Assembly: GCF_041435015.1 (NCBI RefSeq)
Contig: NZ_CP107989.1
Coordinates: 7,006,001 to 7,070,000, forward strand
DNA from: Streptomyces canus
Lineage (GTDB): Bacteria; Actinomycetota; Actinomycetes; Streptomycetales; Streptomycetaceae
Length of the DNA stretch: 64,000 nt
Direction: 5' to 3'
Below are positions 43,252 to 51,235 of this stretch, piece after piece. The translations under genes were made by a program, and so were the position numbers. Each line of letters starts with the position of its first letter. Position 1 is the stretch's first letter. The notes under the pieces were generated by a model, which made no database searches, was not told the DNA's origin, and worked only from the letters and a program-made list of their open reading frames with translations.

Positions 43252-43283
43252 TTGACCGCCGTGAATTGTTAGCGCTCACAATT
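43252..43283 (+). promoter_or_regulatory. lac-operator-like palindrome over the lacI-family gene promoter
   Basis: AATTGTTAGCGCTCACAATT (43264-43283) is a 20-bp palindrome with a single mismatch, almost identical to the symmetric E. coli lac operator. TTGACC at 43252-43257 and CACAAT at 43277-43282 (19-base spacer) are a possible promoter, so the operator would cover the spacer and -10. This predicts autoregulation by the LacI-family protein encoded from 43474. Confidence 0.65.
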
Positions 43284-43336
43284 ACCTCCGCATTCACCGA
43301 TCGGTGCCCACCGGCATCCAAGGAGGTACGAGCGTC

Positions 43337-43402
43337 GTGTCGGCACTGCTCCCAGCCACCCCACCGGTCGATGTCACGGGGTTGTCCGGAACGCCGGAGT
43401 GA
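43337..43402 (+). CDS. Short leader ORF (21 aa) upstream of the lacI-family gene
   Basis: A GTG at 43337 lies 10 bases after a perfect AAGGAGG (43320-43326). It opens a 21-codon frame beginning VSALLPATPPVDVTGLSG, ending TGA at 43400-43402, 71 bases before the lacI start. It has a Pro-Thr-Pro-Pro run but no obvious amino-acid bias for attenuation. It could be a translated leader affecting lacI expression, or a chance frame behind a strong ribosome-binding site. Confidence 0.35.
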   Translation: MSALLPATPPVDVTGLSGTPE

Positions 43403-43473
43403 CCCGGGCGGCGCGGAATCGTCCGCCCACGACACAGGACCTGCCCACAAGCGATCGCCAAGGAGGTGCGGCC

Positions 43474-44493
43474 GTGAACGACGTACAGCTCCGGCCACCC
43501 ACCATGGCCGATGTGGCACGCCTGGCCGGGGTGTCCCACCAGACCGTCTCGCGCGTCCTGGGGGATCACCCCAATGTGCGGGACGAGACGCGTGCCAGGG
43601 TGCTGCGTGCGATCGAGGAGATGGGCTACCGCCGCAACTTCTCGGCGCGGGCCCTGGTGACCCGGCGCACCCGGACCCTGGGTGTGGTCGCCTCCAACAC
43701 CACCCTCTACGGACCGGCCAGCACGCTGTTCGCGCTGGAGGAGGCGGCGCGCGCCAAGGGGTACACCGTCTCGACGGTCAGCCTGCGCAAGCTCGCGGTG
43801 GAGACCCTCTCCGAGGCCCTGGACCATCTCAGCGAGGGCGGGGTGGAGGGGGTGATCGCCCTCGCTCCGCAGCGGTCGGCGGTCGAGGCCCTCGCGGAAC
43901 TCCGCCATCCCTTCCCGGTGGTGGCCGTGGGGACCGGCTCCGGCGCGGACATCCCCAGCGTCAACGTGGACCAGCAGTTGGGCGCCAGGTTGGCCACCGG
44001 CCATCTGCTGGCTGCCGGTCACCGCAACGTCTGGCATCTCGCCGGACCCGAGGACTGGCAGGAGGCCGCCGACCGGGCCGTCGGCTGGCGGGCGACCCTC
44101 GAAGCGGCGGGCGTCGAGCCGCCGCTGCCGCTGCGGGGGGACTGGAGTCCGCTGTCGGGCTATCGTGCGGGCCAGGAACTGGCCGGCTGGGTGGGCCGCG
44201 GACTGACCGCCGTCTTCGTCGCCAACGACCAGATGGCACTGGGGGTGTTGCGGGCGCTGCGTGAGGCGGGCGTACGCACTCCCCAGGACGTCGCGGTGGT
44301 CGGCTTCGACGACATCCCGGAATCGGAGTTCTTCGCTCCACCGCTCACCACCGTCCGGCAGGACTTCGCGACGGTGGGCAAGCGGAGCATCGCCCTGCTG
44401 CTGGATCTCATCGAGGGCCGGGCGCCCTCCGGGACGCCCGGAGTCGCCATCGAACCCCAACTCGTCGTCCGGGCCAGCACCGCACCCGACTGA
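43474..44493 (+). CDS. LacI-family transcriptional regulator
   Basis: A 339-residue repressor from GTG 43474 (AAGGAGG 7 bases upstream). The DNA-binding head is TMADVARLAGVSHQTVSRVL, then GDHPNVRDETRARVLRAIEE with the hinge NFSARALVTRR. The sensor domain shows TLGVVASNTTLYGPASTLFA, VEGVIALAPQRSAVEALAEL, PSVNVDQQLGARLATGHLLA, AVFVANDQMALGVLRAL and VAVVGFDDIPESEFFAPPLT. It sits directly upstream of a furanose-type importer and below a lac-operator-like site. The likely effectors are arabinose or galactose forms. A second target may be the palindrome at 7400-7411. Confidence 0.9.
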   Translation: MNDVQLRPPTMADVARLAGVSHQTVSRVLGDHPNVRDETRARVLRAIEEMGYRRNFSARALVTRRTRTLGVVASNTTLYGPASTLFALEEAARAKGYTVSTVSLRKLAVETLSEALDHLSEGGVEGVIALAPQRSAVEALAELRHPFPVVAVGTGSGADIPSVNVDQQLGARLATGHLLAAGHRNVWHLAGPEDWQEAADRAVGWRATLEAAGVEPPLPLRGDWSPLSGYRAGQELAGWVGRGLTAVFVANDQMALGVLRALREAGVRTPQDVAVVGFDDIPESEFFAPPLTTVRQDFATVGKRSIALLLDLIEGRAPSGTPGVAIEPQLVVRASTAPD

Positions 44494-44538
44494 CGCGACA
44501 CCAAGCAGTACCAATCGGCAACATTCGCACACCAGTGT

Positions 44539-44573
44539 GACCGATATTTCGAATAATGATCGACAGGCTGGAC
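44539..44573 (+). promoter_or_regulatory. Paired regulon operator upstream of ytfQ
   Basis: 44539-44554 (GACCGATATTTCGAAT) matches GTTCGAAATTTCGAAC at 12 of 16 positions. A weaker copy, 9 of 16 and beginning GATCGA, starts 19 bp later at 44558. The pair lies 38-73 bases before the ytfQ start. The promoter boxes are not clear. The site links this importer to the IclR-type regulon as well as to the adjacent lacI gene. Confidence 0.45.
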
Positions 44574-44611
44574 GCAGTGCGATCGGTCCTGGCTCTTCAA
44601 AGGAGAAGAAC

Positions 44612-45613
44612 ATGCTCAACAGAAGGAACTTCCTCACTGCGGCGGTCGGCGTGGCGGCGGCGGGCACCCTGGCGGCCTGCGCCAAGGAGGACAAGGGATC
44701 CAGCACCTCCTCCGACGGCAGCAAGGCGATCACCCTCGGCTTCTCCCAGGTCGGCTCCGAGAGCGGCTGGCGCAGCGCCAACACCGACTCGGTGAAGTCC
44801 GCGGCCAAGGAGGCGGGTTACAACCTGAAGTTCTCCGACGCCCAGCAGAAGCAGGAGAACCAGATCTCCGCCATCCGCAGCTACATCGCGCAGAAGGTGG
44901 ACGTCATCGCCTTCTCCCCGGTCGTCGTCACCGGCTGGGACGCGGTGCTCAAGGAGGCCAAGACCGCGAAGATCCCGGTGGTCCTCACCGACCGCTCCGT
45001 CGAGACCTCCGACGAGTCCCTGTACGTCACCCTGGTCGGCTCCGACTTCACCGACGAGGGCCGCCGCGCCGGCAAGATCCTGGAGAAGGTGCTGGAGAAG
45101 GCCGGCCACAAGGGTCCGGTGAAGATCGCTCAGCTGGAGGGCACCACCGGTGCCGCCCCGGCGATCGAGCGCGCCAAGGGCTTCAAGGAGGTCATGGACG
45201 CCGACCACAAGGACGACTGGAAGATAGTCGTCAGCCAGACCGGTGACTTCACCCGCGCCGGCGGCAAGCAGGTCATGGCGGCCTTCCTCACGTCCAACCC
45301 GGACATCAACGTCCTCTTCGCGCACAACGACGACATGGCCATCGGCGCCATCCAGTCCATCGAGGCGGCCGGCAAGAAGCCCGGCAAGGACATCCTGATC
45401 GTCTCGATCGACGGCGTGAAGGACGGCTTCGTGGCCATGTCCGAGGGCAAGATCAACGCCATCGTCGAGTGCAACCCGCTGCTCGGCCCGCAGCTGATGG
45501 ACACCGTGAAGAAGGTCAAGGCCGGCGAGTCGGTCGAGCGCTGGATCAAGACCAAGGAGGGCGACTTCATGCAGGACCAGGCCAAGGCCGCGCTCCCCAG
45601 CCGCAAGTACTGA
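44612..45613 (+). CDS. ytfQ: Furanose/arabinose ABC transporter binding lipoprotein (YtfQ type)
   Basis: A 333-residue protein from ATG 44612 (AAAGGAGAAG upstream). The N-terminus combines a twin-arginine-like start (NRRNFLTAAVGVAA) with the lipobox LAACAK, so it is an anchored lipoprotein. The type I binding fold shows ITLGFSQVGSESGWRSANTD, VDVIAFSPVVVTGWDAVLKE, IPVVLTDRSVETSDESLYVT, LEGTTGAAPAIERAKGFKEV and LFAHNDDMAIGAIQSIEAAG. These match YtfQ, which binds galactofuranose in E. coli; the related AraU system of Shewanella has been linked to L-arabinose. Here, with arabinan enzymes in the regulon, arabinose or arabinofuranose is a reasonable ligand. Confidence 0.88.
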   Translation: MLNRRNFLTAAVGVAAAGTLAACAKEDKGSSTSSDGSKAITLGFSQVGSESGWRSANTDSVKSAAKEAGYNLKFSDAQQKQENQISAIRSYIAQKVDVIAFSPVVVTGWDAVLKEAKTAKIPVVLTDRSVETSDESLYVTLVGSDFTDEGRRAGKILEKVLEKAGHKGPVKIAQLEGTTGAAPAIERAKGFKEVMDADHKDDWKIVVSQTGDFTRAGGKQVMAAFLTSNPDINVLFAHNDDMAIGAIQSIEAAGKKPGKDILIVSIDGVKDGFVAMSEGKINAIVECNPLLGPQLMDTVKKVKAGESVERWIKTKEGDFMQDQAKAALPSRKY

Positions 45614-45665
45614 GCGACCGCACGCACTGATTGACCGCGGTACCGACCGACCGCACCCACCGGCA

Positions 45666-45711
45666 GGGAGCCTCCGGCAGGCCGAGCACAGCTCGGCTCA
45701 GGGAGGCTCCC
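45666..45711 (+). other. Large nested hairpin between ytfQ and ytfR
   Basis: GGGAGCCTCC (45666-45675) pairs with GGAGGCTCCC (45702-45711). Inside, GCCGAGC (45681-45687) pairs with GCTCGGC (45691-45697) around ACA. Such structures after a binding-protein gene commonly stabilise the upstream mRNA and reduce readthrough, giving more binding protein than ATPase and permeases. No T-run follows. Confidence 0.6.
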
Positions 45712-45756
45712 CGCGGGCCGTGAACGAGATTCGCCGAGTCCATGAGGAGCGCTGCC

Positions 45757-47295
45757 ATGGCAGAGCCGCAGCCCGTCCTGGAGATGACGGGCATAGTCAA
45801 AGAGTTTCCGGGGGTAAGGGCTCTGTCGGGCGTCGACTTCCGGCTCTTCCCCGGCGAGATCCACGCCCTGATGGGCGAGAACGGGGCAGGGAAGTCCACC
45901 CTGATCAAGGTGCTGACCGGGGTCTACTCCCTGGACGGCGGCACCGTCACCCTCGACGGCAAGGCCGTACGGATCGGCAGCCCGCTGCAGGCGCAGCACG
46001 CCGGCATCAGCACGGTCTACCAGGAGGTCAACCTCTGCCCCAACCTGTCGGTGGCGGAGAACATCTTCATCGGACGTGAACCCACCCGCGCGGGCCGCAT
46101 CCAGTGGAAGCGCATGCGCAAGGAGGCGGCGGAGCTCGTCGACCGCCTCGGCCTCGACATCGACGTCACCGCGCCGCTGTCCTCTTACCCCCTCGCGGTG
46201 CAGCAACTGGTCGCGATCGTACGGTCGGTGGGCACCGGCGACAGCGACGGCGAGGGCTCCGGCACCAAGGTCCTGGTCCTGGACGAGCCGACCTCCAGCC
46301 TCGACCGCGACGAGGTCCTCGAACTGTTCCGCCTGATGCGGCAGTTGAGGGACGAGGGCGTGGCGATCCTCTTCGTCTCCCACTTCCTCGACCAGATCTA
46401 CGAGATCTGCGACCGTATGACCGTCCTGCGCAACGGCACCCTGGTCGGCGAGCACATGGTCCGCGACCTCGACCAGGTCGGGCTGATCGAGCTGATGATC
46501 GGCAAGGCCCTGGACCAGCTGGAGGAGCTCCACGACCAACAACTCCACGCGGACGTGGGCGAGTCGCTGCTGAAGGCGGAGGGCCTCGGCAGGGCCGGCG
46601 GCATCGCCCCCTTCGACCTGGACATCAAGAAGGGCGAGGTCGTCGGCCTCGCGGGCCTGCTCGGCTCCGGCCGCACCGAACTGGCCCGGCTGCTCTTCGG
46701 CGCCGATCAGCCGGACAGCGGCACGGTGACCATCGGCGGCAAGCAGGTCTCCATGAGCGCCCCGAACGACGCCATCGGCGCCGGGGTCGCGTTCTGCTCG
46801 GAGAACCGCAAGACCGAGGGCCTGGTCCCGGATCTGACGGTCCGTGAGAACATCATCCTCGCCCTGCAGGCGGCCCGCGGCTGGACCCGTCCCATCCCCA
46901 CCGCCCAGCGCGACGAACTCGTCGCCAAGTACATCAAGGCGCTGGACATCCGCCCCGCCAACCCGGAAGCCCGGGTCGGCCAGTTGAGCGGCGGAAACCA
47001 GCAGAAGGTGCTTCTCGCCCGCTGGCTGATCACCCAGCCGAAGCTGCTGATCCTGGACGAGCCGACGCGCGGTATCGACATCGGCGCCAAGACGGAGATC
47101 CAGAAGCTGGTGGTCTCCCTCTCCGAGGACGGCATGTCCGTGCTCTACATCGCGGCCGAGCTGGAGGAGGTCCTCCGCCTCAGCCACACCATCGGGGTGC
47201 TGCGCGACCGCAAGCTGGTGGCACAGCTCACCAACGGGCCCGAGATCACCCCCAGCAAGATCCTCGAGACCATCGCGAGCGGAGAACACCAGTGA
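45757..47295 (+). CDS. ytfR: Furanose/arabinose ABC transporter ATPase (YtfR type)
   Basis: A 512-residue tandem ATPase from ATG 45757 (GAGGAGCG 5 bases upstream). The first domain has [34 protein letters not shown] and VLVLDEPTSSLDRDE. The second has the degenerate P-loop [35 protein letters not shown] and [14 protein letters not shown]. An insertion after AIVRSV (GTGDSDGEGSGTK) is slightly longer than usual. Its stop overlaps the first permease start (GTGA). Confidence 0.92.
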   Translation: MAEPQPVLEMTGIVKEFPGVRALSGVDFRLFPGEIHALMGENGAGKSTLIKVLTGVYSLDGGTVTLDGKAVRIGSPLQAQHAGISTVYQEVNLCPNLSVAENIFIGREPTRAGRIQWKRMRKEAAELVDRLGLDIDVTAPLSSYPLAVQQLVAIVRSVGTGDSDGEGSGTKVLVLDEPTSSLDRDEVLELFRLMRQLRDEGVAILFVSHFLDQIYEICDRMTVLRNGTLVGEHMVRDLDQVGLIELMIGKALDQLEELHDQQLHADVGESLLKAEGLGRAGGIAPFDLDIKKGEVVGLAGLLGSGRTELARLLFGADQPDSGTVTIGGKQVSMSAPNDAIGAGVAFCSENRKTEGLVPDLTVRENIILALQAARGWTRPIPTAQRDELVAKYIKALDIRPANPEARVGQLSGGNQQKVLLARWLITQPKLLILDEPTRGIDIGAKTEIQKLVVSLSEDGMSVLYIAAELEEVLRLSHTIGVLRDRKLVAQLTNGPEITPSKILETIASGEHQ

Positions 47296-48377
47296 CCACC
47301 ACCTCCCGCTGGCGAGCACTGACGCACCATCACCTGTTCTGGCCGGTCGCGGTCCTGGTAGCCCTGCTGCTCGTCAACGTCCCCTTCACGCCCGACTTCT
47401 TCGCGATCCACATGACGAACGGCCACCTCTACGGCAGCCTCGTCTCGATCGTGCTGTTCGGCTCGCCCCTGATCCTGGTGGCGGTCGGCATGACCCTGGT
47501 CATCGCCACCGGCGGCATCGACCTCTCGGTCGGCGCCGTGGTCGCCATCACCGGGGCCCTGACCTGTTCGTACATCAGCGACCAGGCCGACCAGGGTGCC
47601 CTGTCCTCCGTGCTGCTCGCGATGGGCCTCGGCCTGATCGCGGCGGTGGTCTGCGGCCTGTGGAACGGCTTCCTCGTCGCCAGGATGGGCATCCAGCCGA
47701 TCATCGCGACCCTCATCATCATGGTTGCCGGCCGTGGTGTCGCCCAGCTGATCACCGACGGCCAGATCATCACCATCAACAGCGAGCCGTACAAGCTCAT
47801 CGGCGGCGGCTACTGGCTGACGCTGCCCTTCTCCATCTTCGTGGTGGCCGCGGTCGTGGCCGTCACCGTCCTGCTGACCCGCCGCACGGCCCTCGGCCTG
47901 CTCGTCGAGTCGGTGGGCGGCAACGCCGAGGCCAGCCGTCTGGTGGGCATCCGGTCGATGCGCATCAAGATCATGGTGTACGTGTTCTGCGCGGTGTGCG
48001 CGGGGATCGCGGGCCTGATGATCAGCTCCAACACCTCGGCCGCGGACGGCAACAACGCCGGCCTGTGGATCGAACTCGACGCGATCCTCGCCGTCGTCAT
48101 CGGCGGCACCTCGCTGCTCGGCGGACGCTTCTCCATCGGCGGCACGGTCATCGGCGCCCTGGTCATCCAGACCCTCACGACGACGATCTACACCATCGGC
48201 GTTCCCACCCAGACCAACCTGGTCTTCAAGGCAGCCGTCGTCATCGTCGTGTGCCTGCTCCAGTCCCCGAAGTTCCGCGCCAAGGTCTTCGGCGCCCGCG
48301 CGAAGGCCGCGGCCCCGGCAGCGCCCGCCGCGGTCGCCGAGCCCGCCGACTCCGCTCCCAAGATGGAGGTGTCGTGA
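47292..48377 (+). CDS. ytfT: Furanose/arabinose ABC transporter permease (YtfT type)
   Basis: A 361-residue CUT2 permease from GTG 47292, overlapping the ATPase stop. About nine hydrophobic segments. Signatures are LVIATGGIDLSVGAVVAITG, GIQPIIATLIIMVAGRGVAQ, LLVESVGGNAEASRLVGI and ILAVVIGGTSLLGGRFSIGG. The C-terminal 35 residues are an Ala/Pro-rich tail. It pairs with the next permease, since this CUT2 subfamily uses two different permeases. Confidence 0.9.
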   Translation: MTTTSRWRALTHHHLFWPVAVLVALLLVNVPFTPDFFAIHMTNGHLYGSLVSIVLFGSPLILVAVGMTLVIATGGIDLSVGAVVAITGALTCSYISDQADQGALSSVLLAMGLGLIAAVVCGLWNGFLVARMGIQPIIATLIIMVAGRGVAQLITDGQIITINSEPYKLIGGGYWLTLPFSIFVVAAVVAVTVLLTRRTALGLLVESVGGNAEASRLVGIRSMRIKIMVYVFCAVCAGIAGLMISSNTSAADGNNAGLWIELDAILAVVIGGTSLLGGRFSIGGTVIGALVIQTLTTTIYTIGVPTQTNLVFKAAVVIVVCLLQSPKFRAKVFGARAKAAAPAAPAAVAEPADSAPKMEVS

Positions 48378-49408
48378 TGAGTACGACCACCAAAACTCCC
48401 GCGACACCGGGCGCTCCGGAGCGCCGTACGACGTCCAGGTCCGCCCGCCTGCTCGGCGACCGACGGCTGCCCGTCCTGGTCACGGCCGGCCTGTTCCTCG
48501 TGATGTACATCGTCGGCCTCAGCCGGTACCAGAACTACGGCTTCGGCGACTCGCAGGTGTTCCTCAACCTGTTCATCGACAACGGCTATCTGCTGGTCGC
48601 CGCCGTCGGAGCCACCTTCGTCATCATGTCCGGCGGCATCGACCTGTCCGTGGGCTCGGTGATCGGCTTCACGACGATGCTCACGGCGTGGCTGGTGCAG
48701 GACGTGGGCCTGCCCCTGCTCGTGGTGATCCCCATATCCCTGGCCGTGGGAGCGTTCGGCGGCTTCCTCATGGGCTATGTGATCCACAACTTCGAGATCC
48801 AGCCGTTCATCGTGACGCTCGCCGGTCTCTTCCTCTTCCGGGGCCTGTGCCTGGTCATCAGCAAGGAGTCGATCGCCATCGACGACTCCGAGGTGAGCAG
48901 CCTTGCGCAGACGCGGGTACCGCTGGGCGTGGGGGACCTGTCGATCGGCGCCGTCGTGGCCCTGGTCGTCCTGGCCGCGGCCTTCTACATCCTCCACTAC
49001 ACGCGTTTCGGGCGCCGGGTGTACGCCATCGGCGGCAACGAGCAGTCGGCCCTGCTGATGGGCCTCCCGCTGGGCGGCACGAAGATCGCGGTCTACACGA
49101 TGAGCGGCTTCTGCTCCGCGCTGGCCGGCCTGCTCTTCATGCTCTACATCCAGTCCGGTGACCCGCTGCACGCCGTGGGCATGGAACTCGACGCGATCGC
49201 CGCGGTGGTCATCGGCGGCACCCTGCTGACGGGCGGCTCCGGCTATGTCCTGGGCACCCTCTTCGGCGTCCTCGTCCTCGGCCTGATCAAGAGCATCATC
49301 CAGTTCGAGGGCACGCTCAGCTCCTGGTGGACGAAGATCGCCACCGGTGTGCTGCTCTGCGCGTTCATCCTGATCCAGCGCGTGATGACGACCCGTAAGA
49401 AAAACTGA
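48377..49408 (+). CDS. yjfF: Furanose/arabinose ABC transporter permease (YjfF type)
   Basis: A 343-residue CUT2 permease from ATG 48377, sharing one base with the previous stop (GGAGG 7 bases upstream; a GTG one codon earlier is possible). Signatures are FVIMSGGIDLSVGSVIGFTT, NFEIQPFIVTLAGLFLFRGL, RRVYAIGGNEQSALLMGLPL and IAAVVIGGTLLTGGSGYVLG. It is the last gene of the ytf operon and is followed by a terminator-like structure at 49415-49492. Confidence 0.9.
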   Translation: MSTTTKTPATPGAPERRTTSRSARLLGDRRLPVLVTAGLFLVMYIVGLSRYQNYGFGDSQVFLNLFIDNGYLLVAAVGATFVIMSGGIDLSVGSVIGFTTMLTAWLVQDVGLPLLVVIPISLAVGAFGGFLMGYVIHNFEIQPFIVTLAGLFLFRGLCLVISKESIAIDDSEVSSLAQTRVPLGVGDLSIGAVVALVVLAAAFYILHYTRFGRRVYAIGGNEQSALLMGLPLGGTKIAVYTMSGFCSALAGLLFMLYIQSGDPLHAVGMELDAIAAVVIGGTLLTGGSGYVLGTLFGVLVLGLIKSIIQFEGTLSSWWTKIATGVLLCAFILIQRVMTTRKKN

Positions 49409-49414
49409 GCCGAC

Positions 49415-49492
49415 GGGGAACCGGCGATGTCGGTTTCGATGCGATCGGGGTGGAACATCCTCCACCCGCCGCGCCGGAACGGTCGGTTCCCC
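49415..49492 (+). terminator. Branched terminator-like structure after the ytf operon
   Basis: GGGGAACCG (49415-49423) can pair with CGGTTCCCC (49484-49492). Nested between them, GGGTGGA (49448-49454) pairs with TCCACCC (49461-49467) over a 6-base loop. The arrangement is right for transcription stop after yjfF, though the outer stem is long-range. Confidence 0.5.
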
Positions 49493-49553
49493 ACACAACC
49501 TTCACAGCTGTCTCTAGGAACGCTACCGGTTGGGAACTTAATCTTCCCGCGTC

Positions 49554-50738
49554 ATGGACTTCTGCCTCCCGTGCCGACGGCACCTCAATGGCGCCCTCGC
49601 TTGCCCGGGGTGCGGCACCTCGATCGAAGAGCTACGCGCGTACGCCCCCCGTGTACCGGCCCAGGCCCAGCCGCAGGAGCCTTCGGTGACCCCGGCGTAC
49701 GTGGCGTACGGAGCCGAGGAGCAGTACGGCGGCCCTTTCCTTGCGGGGGACGCCCATGCGGGCGCGTACGCGGGCGGGACGGGTGGGTACGGCGGTCAGG
49801 GGGCGGCCGGGGCGTACGGCACGGGTGCGACTTCTCAGTACGGCGGAGGCGGCGACGAGTTCACGCCGTACGGCGGAGACGGGCACGGCCCCACCTCGTA
49901 CGGCCCGGGTGGTGTGGCGCACGACGCCGGCGGTCACGGTGGCATGGCGTACGGCGGGGACGGTCGTGGCGCAGCCTCCCCCGCGGGCGATCCCACAGGT
50001 GGTCGATCGGCGGAGGCCGGGGCGGGCTACGGCTCGACCGGGGCCGACATCGGCTCGGGTGCCGGCGTCGAGGCCGACGTGAGCGGCGCAGTGGCCGAGG
50101 GCGCGGCGGAGCCGACCGGCGGCCGGGCCTCGCGGCGGCGCGCGCGGGGCCGGAGTGCGGAGAACGCCGACGCTCCCGCCCCCTCCGTGAACCCCGAGGA
50201 CGCCCACGCCGACGAGCACGACGAGGACGACCTCGACGACCCCACCGGCGGAGCCAGTCGTCGCGATCGCAAAGCCGCGGCTCACCGCAGGCGCCGCCGC
50301 CGGACCCTGCTGGTCGCTGCCGGGTTCGTGCTCGCGGCCGGCGGTCTGAGCCTCGCGGAGCTGGGGATGGACGCCCCCGGGTCTTCCCCCAAGCCGGCCG
50401 CGGCGGGCGGGGAGTCGGCCGAGGGCGGCGCCGCCCCGGAGGCGAGCGAGTCGGCGTCGGCGGCGGCCGACTCCGGTGGAGCCGTTCCTTCGGGATCACC
50501 CTCCCCGAAGGTCTCCGAATCCCCGTCGGCCTCCGCGTCCAAGAGCGAGGACGCCGACGCAAGCAAGAGCCCCGACCCTCAGTCGGCGCCCACCAAGGCT
50601 TCCGGTGCGTCCACCCCCACCGCGACATCCACGTCCGCGGGCGGCGGCTCGGCCCCCACCGCCACCCCCACCACCCCGGCCCCGAGCCCGGACCCGTCCC
50701 CGACGGAGTGCGAACGTTTCCTGTGGTGGTGCACCTGA
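49554..50738 (+). CDS. SCO2400-family protein with N-terminal zinc ribbon and C-terminal anchor region
   Basis: A 394-residue protein from ATG 49554. The start MDFCLPCRRHLNGALACPGC has two CxxC pairs forming a zinc ribbon, as in the streptomycete SCO2400 family. Residues 45-170 are a low-complexity Gly/Tyr/Ala region (AYAGGTGGYGGQGAAGAYG). Then come an acidic stretch (HADEHDEDDLDDPTGG), a basic cluster (AAHRRRRRRTLLVAAGFVLA) leading into one transmembrane helix near residue 255, and a Ser/Pro/Thr-rich outer tail ending CERFLWWCT. This implies an inside zinc ribbon and an outside tail. The function is unknown. Confidence 0.8.
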   Translation: MDFCLPCRRHLNGALACPGCGTSIEELRAYAPRVPAQAQPQEPSVTPAYVAYGAEEQYGGPFLAGDAHAGAYAGGTGGYGGQGAAGAYGTGATSQYGGGGDEFTPYGGDGHGPTSYGPGGVAHDAGGHGGMAYGGDGRGAASPAGDPTGGRSAEAGAGYGSTGADIGSGAGVEADVSGAVAEGAAEPTGGRASRRRARGRSAENADAPAPSVNPEDAHADEHDEDDLDDPTGGASRRDRKAAAHRRRRRRTLLVAAGFVLAAGGLSLAELGMDAPGSSPKPAAAGGESAEGGAAPEASESASAAADSGGAVPSGSPSPKVSESPSASASKSEDADASKSPDPQSAPTKASGASTPTATSTSAGGGSAPTATPTTPAPSPDPSPTECERFLWWCT

Positions 50739-50778
50739 GACCTTCGCTCAAGTGAAGCGAAGGCTCCGGAAGCAACGC

Positions 50779-51213
50779 CTACGCGTCCCGCATCCGCCGC
50801 AACAGATCCCGCAGTGACTCCCGCTCCCCCTGGGACAGCCCGGCCAGCGGCTCCCGCGCGAACCGCAGCCCCTCCCGCAGCTCACGGGCCACCTGAACCC
50901 CCGCTTCCGTCGCCGCCGCCACCTTGACGCGCCGGTCCGCGGGGTCGGGCCGCCGCTCCACCAGCCCGCGTGCCTCAAGACGGTCGACTATCCCGGTGAC
51001 GTTCGACGGCTCGCACTTCAGTTTCTGGGCCAGCTTGCGCATGGGCAGCGGCTCGAGGGACAGCAGACTCAACAGCCGCGCCTGCGCCCCGGTGAGGAGG
51101 TGCTCCGCGGCCGCGTCCTCGTAGTCCGAGTAGAAGCGGGCCACCACGTCCCCGATGAGCTCCACGACTTCCATGGTCAGCGCGTCGGGCCGGGTCTTGT
51201 GAGGAGTGGGCAT
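50779..51213 (-). CDS. MarR-family regulator
   Basis: A 144-residue winged-helix protein from ATG 51213. Signatures are LLTGAQARLLSLLSLEPLPM, RKLAQKLKCEPSNVTGIVDR (recognition helix) and LEARGLVERRPDPADRRVKV (wing). The single cysteine, in KLKCEPS, is in the recognition region, not at the OhrR sensing position. It is divergent from an NADPH oxidoreductase gene; the shared gap has two palindromes (51244-51281), so it likely represses that gene and itself. Confidence 0.88.
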   Translation of the reverse strand: MPTPHKTRPDALTMEVVELIGDVVARFYSDYEDAAAEHLLTGAQARLLSLLSLEPLPMRKLAQKLKCEPSNVTGIVDRLEARGLVERRPDPADRRVKVAAATEAGVQVARELREGLRFAREPLAGLSQGERESLRDLLRRMRDA

Positions 51214-51235
51214 GGGCTCCAGGGTACCCCTTTAC

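Larger units (their letters stand above)
43007..43473. other. 467-bp divergent control region between dehydratase and lacI genes
   Basis: The left part holds the minus-strand promoter and paired operator of the dehydratase operon (43034-43100). The middle, 43101-43250, shows no recognised element beyond A/T-richer sequence. The right part holds a plus-strand promoter with a lac-operator-like palindrome (43252-43283), a 21-codon leader frame (43337-43402) and the lacI ribosome-binding site AAGGAGG (43460-43466). Confidence 0.65.

Noticed and set aside
43264..43283. Possibility that the lac-operator-like sequence is cloning-vector contamination
   Set aside because: No lacZ, lac promoter or vector backbone sequence flanks it. 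The surrounding sequence continues naturally from a streptomycete dehydratase promoter to a LacI-family gene.
45130..47319. A 729-codon minus-strand frame opposite ytfQ and ytfR
   Set aside because: The opposite strand has full Walker motifs and signatures; this frame is an antisense artefact of codon bias.
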